Assembly: GCA_016235815.1 (NCBI GenBank)
Contig: JACRIM010000045.1
Span: forward strand, 62,001 to 126,000
DNA from: Planctomycetota bacterium
GTDB lineage: Bacteria; Planctomycetota; Phycisphaerae; UBA1845; UTPLA1
Length of the DNA stretch: 64,000 nt
Direction: 5' to 3'
Part shown: positions 59,885 through 64,000 of the stretch, one piece after another
Layout: every line of letters begins with the position of its first letter
Numbering within the stretch: position 1 is the stretch's first letter
Notes under the pieces: model-generated
The model's database searches: none
What the model saw: the letters and a program-made list of their open reading frames with translations, nothing else
Told to the model about the DNA's origin: nothing
Position numbers and translations under genes: made by a program

Positions 59885-62332
59885 ATGCTCGACCCGGACG
59901 GCGGAGCTCGCCGACATCTTGACCTGATTTCCGCGGCGCGACAGCAATTCGAGCGGGCCGTGAAGGCCGGGCTGCCAAGCGGAAGTTCCGCCGGTGCGAA
60001 TTTGGCTCCGGGCGACGGCCGCATACGTGGGCAACCTTCCATTCCCGGTTACACCATTCGTCGAGAGCTGCATCGCGGCGGACAGGGCATCGTCTATCTG
60101 GCCACGCAACTATCCACCAGTCGCGATGTGGCGATTAAGGCCCTCCGCGAAGGCCCGTTTGCGGGTGAGTCCGAGCGAATACGCTTCGAACGCGAGGTGA
60201 ACATCCTTGCAGGCTTCCGGCACAACAGCATCATTCGCATCCTCGATCGCGGCGAAATCGGCGGAAATCACTTTCTCGTCATGGATTACATCGACGGCCG
60301 CCCGCTCGACCGCTTCGCACGTGATGTCGGCCTGTCCCTGCGCGACCGGTTGCAACTGTTCGCACGAGTCTGCGATGCCGTAAGCGAGGCCCATCTTCGT
60401 GGTGTTATTCACCGCGACCTGAAGCCCGGCAATATTCTCGTCACGGAAGACGGAGAACCGCGCATCCTCGATTTCGGCCTCGCGAAAATGGCCAACAGCA
60501 CCGACCTCGAATCAGCCGCGACTCAGACGGGGCAAATCCTCGGGTCGTTGCCCTGGATTTCGCCAGAGCAAGTGAGCGGGCAACACGCCGCCGTGGACAT
60601 TCGCAGCGATGTCTATTCCCTCGGCGTCATTCTCTATCAACTGCTCACCGATCAGCTCCCCTATTCGACCGTGGGGAACCTTGAGCAGGTTCTCGCGACG
60701 ATCCGCACCGCGGAACCAATTCGGCCAAGCGCCCTCTCCCGCGAAATCGAAGACGATCTCGACCGTATCACATTGAAGTGCCTCGCCAAAGAACCCGAGC
60801 GGCGCTATCAGTCGGTGGGCGAACTCGTCCGTGACATTCGATATTACCTTGCCGGCGAAGCCATCGAAGCCAAGCGCGACAGCACCTGGTACCTGGCGAA
60901 AATCATGCTGCGGCGACACCGGGCCGCGGTGGCCGTGGCGGCCGGATTTGTTGCACTCATGACGGTTTCGAGCGTGGCGTTGACCGTGCTCTATCAGGGA
61001 AAGACGGCGGAGCAGAAACGCGCCCAGGCCGAGGCCTCCAAGGCGACCCAGATTGCTCAATTTGCGCAGGGAATGCTAAGCGGCATTGATCCCGCAACGG
61101 CCGGCGACATGGACAAACGCCTTATTCGCCATGTGCTCGATGATTCGGCACAACGTGTGGAATCAGAGTTAGCCTCGCAGCCCGAAGTGCAGGCCGCCGT
61201 TCGCCATACGATCGGCAAGGCCTATCAGGCAATCGGCGAATTGAAGGCGTCTCGAACCCATTTGGAAAAGGTGGTCGAGATTCGCAGGACCGTATTGGGA
61301 AATGAAAACACCGAGACGCTCGCGGCAATGGATGATCTGGCCATGCTTTATCTTGACCAGGCTAATCTTGTCGAGGCAGAACAGTTGTGTCAGGCGGCGT
61401 TGGAGGGCCGCCGCCGAATCCTGGGACCCGACCATCCGCAAACGCTCCTGTCCATGAGCAACTTGGCGGAGATATTCCTGGCACAGGGTAAATTCAATGA
61501 ATCGGAATCGCTGGCACGAGACGTATTGGAGCGTCGCAAGCGTTTGCTGGGGTCGTCTCACCCTGAAACACTCACGTCCATGAACAATCTCGCGGGTGTA
61601 CTTCGAAATGTTCGCCAGTTCGACGAGGCGGAGCGACTCTATCGGGAAACGATTGAAATTGAGAGACAAGTCAAGGGGGAACTCCATCCGCATACGCTGA
61701 GGACCATGAACAACCTTGCGCTGACGCACTATGAAAGCGGGAGACTGAATCTTGGAGAGCCGTTGTTTCGCGAGGTGCTCGCACTACGGCAGAGTGTATT
61801 TGGCGATGAACACCCCGACACGCTCAATTCGTTGGGCAATCTCGCCGACCTCCTCCGGGCAAAGGGCGATCTGGATGAGGCGGAAGCAATGTTTCGTAGA
61901 CTCATCGACGTCGAGCGCCGTGTCCTTGGAAACAGGCATCCAACACTTGGCGTGCATATCTTTACGCTCTCCGCCATCGTCGGCCAAAAGGGTGACTTTG
62001 TTCAGGCCGAGTCGCTTCTGCGCGAAGCCGTGGCTATCAATGTGGCAGCCCTGCCGGTTGGTCACTGGCAGCTTGTGACCTCGAAGATCGGACTGGGGGC
62101 CTGCCTCTCTCGCCTGAGCAAGTTCGAAGAGGCCGAGGGGCTGTTGTTGGAAGGCCAGGAGGCAATTCAGGGAAAACCAGAGGTGTCGGACGCGTGGCGA
62201 ACGGCTGCCATTGGCTATCTCGTGCGAATGTATGACGCTTGGGAGACGGCTGCCCCAGGCACGGGCAAGGCGGCGAAAGCAGCCCAATGGCGGGAAAAAC
62301 TCACCGCAACCACCGCAAAAGCCGACCCGTGA
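59885..62332 (+). CDS. Ser/Thr protein kinase with TPR sensor domain
   Basis: 815 aa. Complete Hanks kinase (glycine loop ELHRGGQGIVY, VAIKAL, catalytic HRDLKPGNI, metal DFGLAK, PEQ), a membrane helix near 350-365 (AVAVAAGFVALMTVSSVAL), then ~8 tetratricopeptide units of the 42-residue type (HPxTLxxMNNLA signature) outside. The start ATG has GGGAG seven bases before it; a GTG overlapping the sigma stop is an alternative. Together with the ECF sigma it forms a signal-sensing pair, the kinase probably activating the sigma factor (known for this family). Confidence 0.92.
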   Translation: MLDPDGGARRHLDLISAARQQFERAVKAGLPSGSSAGANLAPGDGRIRGQPSIPGYTIRRELHRGGQGIVYLATQLSTSRDVAIKALREGPFAGESERIRFEREVNILAGFRHNSIIRILDRGEIGGNHFLVMDYIDGRPLDRFARDVGLSLRDRLQLFARVCDAVSEAHLRGVIHRDLKPGNILVTEDGEPRILDFGLAKMANSTDLESAATQTGQILGSLPWISPEQVSGQHAAVDIRSDVYSLGVILYQLLTDQLPYSTVGNLEQVLATIRTAEPIRPSALSREIEDDLDRITLKCLAKEPERRYQSVGELVRDIRYYLAGEAIEAKRDSTWYLAKIMLRRHRAAVAVAAGFVALMTVSSVALTVLYQGKTAEQKRAQAEASKATQIAQFAQGMLSGIDPATAGDMDKRLIRHVLDDSAQRVESELASQPEVQAAVRHTIGKAYQAIGELKASRTHLEKVVEIRRTVLGNENTETLAAMDDLAMLYLDQANLVEAEQLCQAALEGRRRILGPDHPQTLLSMSNLAEIFLAQGKFNESESLARDVLERRKRLLGSSHPETLTSMNNLAGVLRNVRQFDEAERLYRETIEIERQVKGELHPHTLRTMNNLALTHYESGRLNLGEPLFREVLALRQSVFGDEHPDTLNSLGNLADLLRAKGDLDEAEAMFRRLIDVERRVLGNRHPTLGVHIFTLSAIVGQKGDFVQAESLLREAVAINVAALPVGHWQLVTSKIGLGACLSRLSKFEEAEGLLLEGQEAIQGKPEVSDAWRTAAIGYLVRMYDAWETAAPGTGKAAKAAQWREKLTATTAKADP

Positions 62333-62359
62333 CGTGTCGCCCACCAGTGTTCGGCCGAC

Positions 62360-62869
62360 CTAAAGGTGACATTCGCAGTCAACTTCCAAGAGCGCGCCCG
62401 GAACAACAAAGTCCTTGACCACGACGGTCGAACGGGCAGGTCGCGGCTCCGGGAAGAACTTCATATAGACCTCGTTAAACTTCGCGAAGTCGCTCTGCTC
62501 CTTCAGAAAGCATGTGCATTTGAGAACCTTGTCCATGCCGGAGCCGGATGCTTCGATGCTGGCCTTGAGATTCAACATCGTCTGAGTCGCCTGCGATTCG
62601 AAATCCTTATCCATCGCGGCCTCGCCGCCTTTTTGGTAACGGCCGACGCATCCGGCGATGAAGATGAGTTGGCCAAGCTGCATGGCGCGGGAGTAGGCGG
62701 TCGATGGGCTTCCAGGAATTGCGTGTCGGGTCAGGTGTCCAGTGAGTGTGTCCGGTTTCTTCTTCGGATCGGAGGCTGCCGCGGGGGTGGCGATGACCGC
62801 GCCGGCGAGGGCGGCTTTGCCGGTGGATGCGAGGAAGTTGCGGCGGGTTGATTCCTGATTTGGATTCAT
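62360..62869 (-). CDS. Tat-exported RidA family protein
   Basis: 169 aa. N-terminal twin-arginine signal (STRRNFLASTG, then a hydrophobic stretch to AAAS) followed by a RidA/YjgF domain with FIAGCVGRYQKGG, ATQTMLNL and LKCTCFLKE. RidA proteins hydrolyse reactive enamines or imines, but are normally cytoplasmic; the Tat signal is unusual. The C-terminus ends with the family's LLEVDCECHL. GGAG precedes the ATG. It converges with the kinase gene, 27 bases apart. Confidence 0.85.
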   Translation of the reverse strand: MNPNQESTRRNFLASTGKAALAGAVIATPAAASDPKKKPDTLTGHLTRHAIPGSPSTAYSRAMQLGQLIFIAGCVGRYQKGGEAAMDKDFESQATQTMLNLKASIEASGSGMDKVLKCTCFLKEQSDFAKFNEVYMKFFPEPRPARSTVVVKDFVVPGALLEVDCECHL

Positions 62870-63097
62870 GAGTAACTCCGTTCCAAAGCACAAATAACGC
62901 GGCTGAATCATGCGAAACCAACCCAGTCGCGTCGTTTCGTCGTACGCATTACAATACACGTGAGATCATACGGCAGTACTTGAATCGCTCAAGCATTTCT
63001 TAGCGCTTCCTGACCCGCTGACGCGGACAGGCTTTCGCGGCTCAGAATAAAGCCCGAAGCGGTAACGAGACCCAAGAAAAAGGACGGCTACTCAGTC

Positions 63098-64000
63098 ATG
63101 CAATTTCGTAACCTGGCCATCATCGCCCACGTCGATCACGGGAAGACCTCGCTGGTCGATTGCCTCCTTCGGCAGTCCGGCAATTTCCGCGAAGGGACCT
63201 TGCACGGCGAACTCATCATGGACTCCAATCCGCAGGAAAAAGAGCGGGGCATCACCATCTTCGCGAAGAACTGCGCAATTCATTACAAGGAATACAAGAT
63301 CAATCTCATCGACACGCCGGGCCACGCCGACTTCGGTGGCGAAGTGGAGCGCGTCCTGAAACTGGCCGACGGGTGCCTTCTCGTCGTCGATGCCTTTGAA
63401 GGGCCGATGCCGCAAACGCGTTTCGTGCTAAAAAAAGCGTTTGAGTATCACCTCAAGCCGATCCTCGTCATCAACAAAATTGACCGCCCCGACGCCCGGC
63501 CCAAGGAAGTGCTGGACGAGTCACATGATCTGTTCATCGAATTGGGCGCGAACGAGGAGTGCCTCGACTGGCCGGTGATTTACTCAAGCGCCAAAATGGG
63601 ATTCGCCCGCTACAACCTGAGCGACACCAACACTGACATCACCCCGCTCTTCGAACAAATCATCAAGAGCGTGCCGCCGCCCGACAGCGACATTGAAAAG
63701 CCGTTACAGATGCTCGTCACCAGTCTCGACTGGAGCGATTACGTCGGCCGCATCGGCGTGGGCCGAGTCTTCCACGGCAGCATGAAGGTGGGGCAGAAGG
63801 TCTGTCGCATTTGCCGCGACGGGCATCGGCATGATGAAACGATCGACACGATCTTTACGTTCGAGGGCTTGGCGCGGAAGAAAGTGACCGATGCCGTGGC
63901 CGGCGACATCGTCGCCGTGACGGGCATCGAGGACCTCGGCATTGGCGATACGCTGGCCGACCCGAACGATCCACGTCCGATGCCCATTCTCGCCGTTGAT
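63098..64000 (+). CDS. typA: GTP-binding translational regulator TypA/BipA (5' part)
   Basis: Incomplete at the window edge; 301 codons visible. Translation-factor GTPase: [10 protein letters not shown] (G1), ERGITI (G2), [11 protein letters not shown] (G3), NKIDRPDA (G4), YSSAKMG (G5), then the start of domain 2. It binds ribosomes, mainly under stress or cold. AGGA lies upstream of the ATG. Confidence 0.94.
   Translation, partial: MQFRNLAIIAHVDHGKTSLVDCLLRQSGNFREGTLHGELIMDSNPQEKERGITIFAKNCAIHYKEYKINLIDTPGHADFGGEVERVLKLADGCLLVVDAFEGPMPQTRFVLKKAFEYHLKPILVINKIDRPDARPKEVLDESHDLFIELGANEECLDWPVIYSSAKMGFARYNLSDTNTDITPLFEQIIKSVPPPDSDIEKPLQMLVTSLDWSDYVGRIGVGRVFHGSMKVGQKVCRICRDGHRHDETIDTIFTFEGLARKKVTDAVAGDIVAVTGIEDLGIGDTLADPNDPRPMPILAVD

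Noticed and set aside
1-64000. CRISPR arrays, rRNA genes, complete insertion sequences
   Set aside because: No regularly spaced repeats of the right size, no rRNA-like sequence and no transposase motifs were found on either strand.

Overview
The window looks like chromosomal DNA of a GC-rich Planctomycetota bacterium, probably of a Phycisphaerae-like lineage. I infer this from a combination of features: a DNA topoisomerase VI A subunit, an ECF-type sigma factor paired with a Ser/Thr kinase-TPR protein, a PEP-CTERM protein, a thrombospondin-type-3 repeat surface protein, a DUF1580-like excisionase, and many paralogous hypothetical proteins. No rRNA, CRISPR array or complete transposase gene is visible.

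Region 1 (about 0.3-8.7 kb, all minus strand) is a tightly packed cassette of unknown function. A protein-kinase N-lobe fragment is followed by a membrane-anchored helical protein (649 aa), a secreted/TM protein (352 aa), an 863-aa membrane GTPase with a C-terminal beta-rich domain, and two proteins (251 and 455 aa) that share an N-terminal domain. Most junctions overlap (ATGA) or are under 12 bases. It is the best candidate here for an undescribed system. Region 2 (about 8.8-17.7 kb, all minus) is an integrative element with a tyrosine recombinase beside tRNA-Pro(GGG), an excisionase-like HTH protein, a primase-helicase of the phage/P4 type, an iteron-like origin candidate, and five unrecognised genes, two of them paralogous. 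Just outside are the intact tRNA, a frameshifted GIY-YIG nuclease gene and a second copy of the tRNA 5' half.

Region 3 (18.3-37.6 kb) is mostly core genome: topoisomerase VI A; a moxR-DUF58-transglutaminase operon; a cytochrome-like protein-nrnA-ribF operon; a copper P-type ATPase; a four-helix-bundle protein; a nucleoside hydrolase divergent from galK; trpD convergent with trpE; an ACT-domain protein; and ftsK. Region 4 (37.7-47.9 kb) has an ACMSD-like amidohydrolase whose 5' end has been split by insertion of a PEP-CTERM beta-propeller gene between 80-bp direct repeats. It continues with a beta-lactamase-fold hydrolase, a CPBP protease, a DUF2339 protein and the cyclic-di-AMP pair cdaA-cdaR.

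Region 5 (47.9-64 kb) opens with a compact, probably free-standing structured RNA (promoter, long stem, U-tract) and a 59-aa zinc-ribbon membrane protein. Then come hflX, a VOC protein, murG, a dihydropyrimidine-dehydrogenase-like protein (preA), a Uma2 nuclease, a PHP phosphoesterase, 3-hydroxyanthranilate dioxygenase, the repeat surface protein, the sigma-kinase pair, a Tat-exported RidA-like protein and the 5' part of typA, which runs off the window.

Functionally, two kynurenine-pathway enzymes (HAAO at 55.9 kb, ACMSD-like at 37.8 kb) and two tryptophan-biosynthesis enzymes are present but dispersed. Family assignments come from motif recognition by eye; no database search was run.
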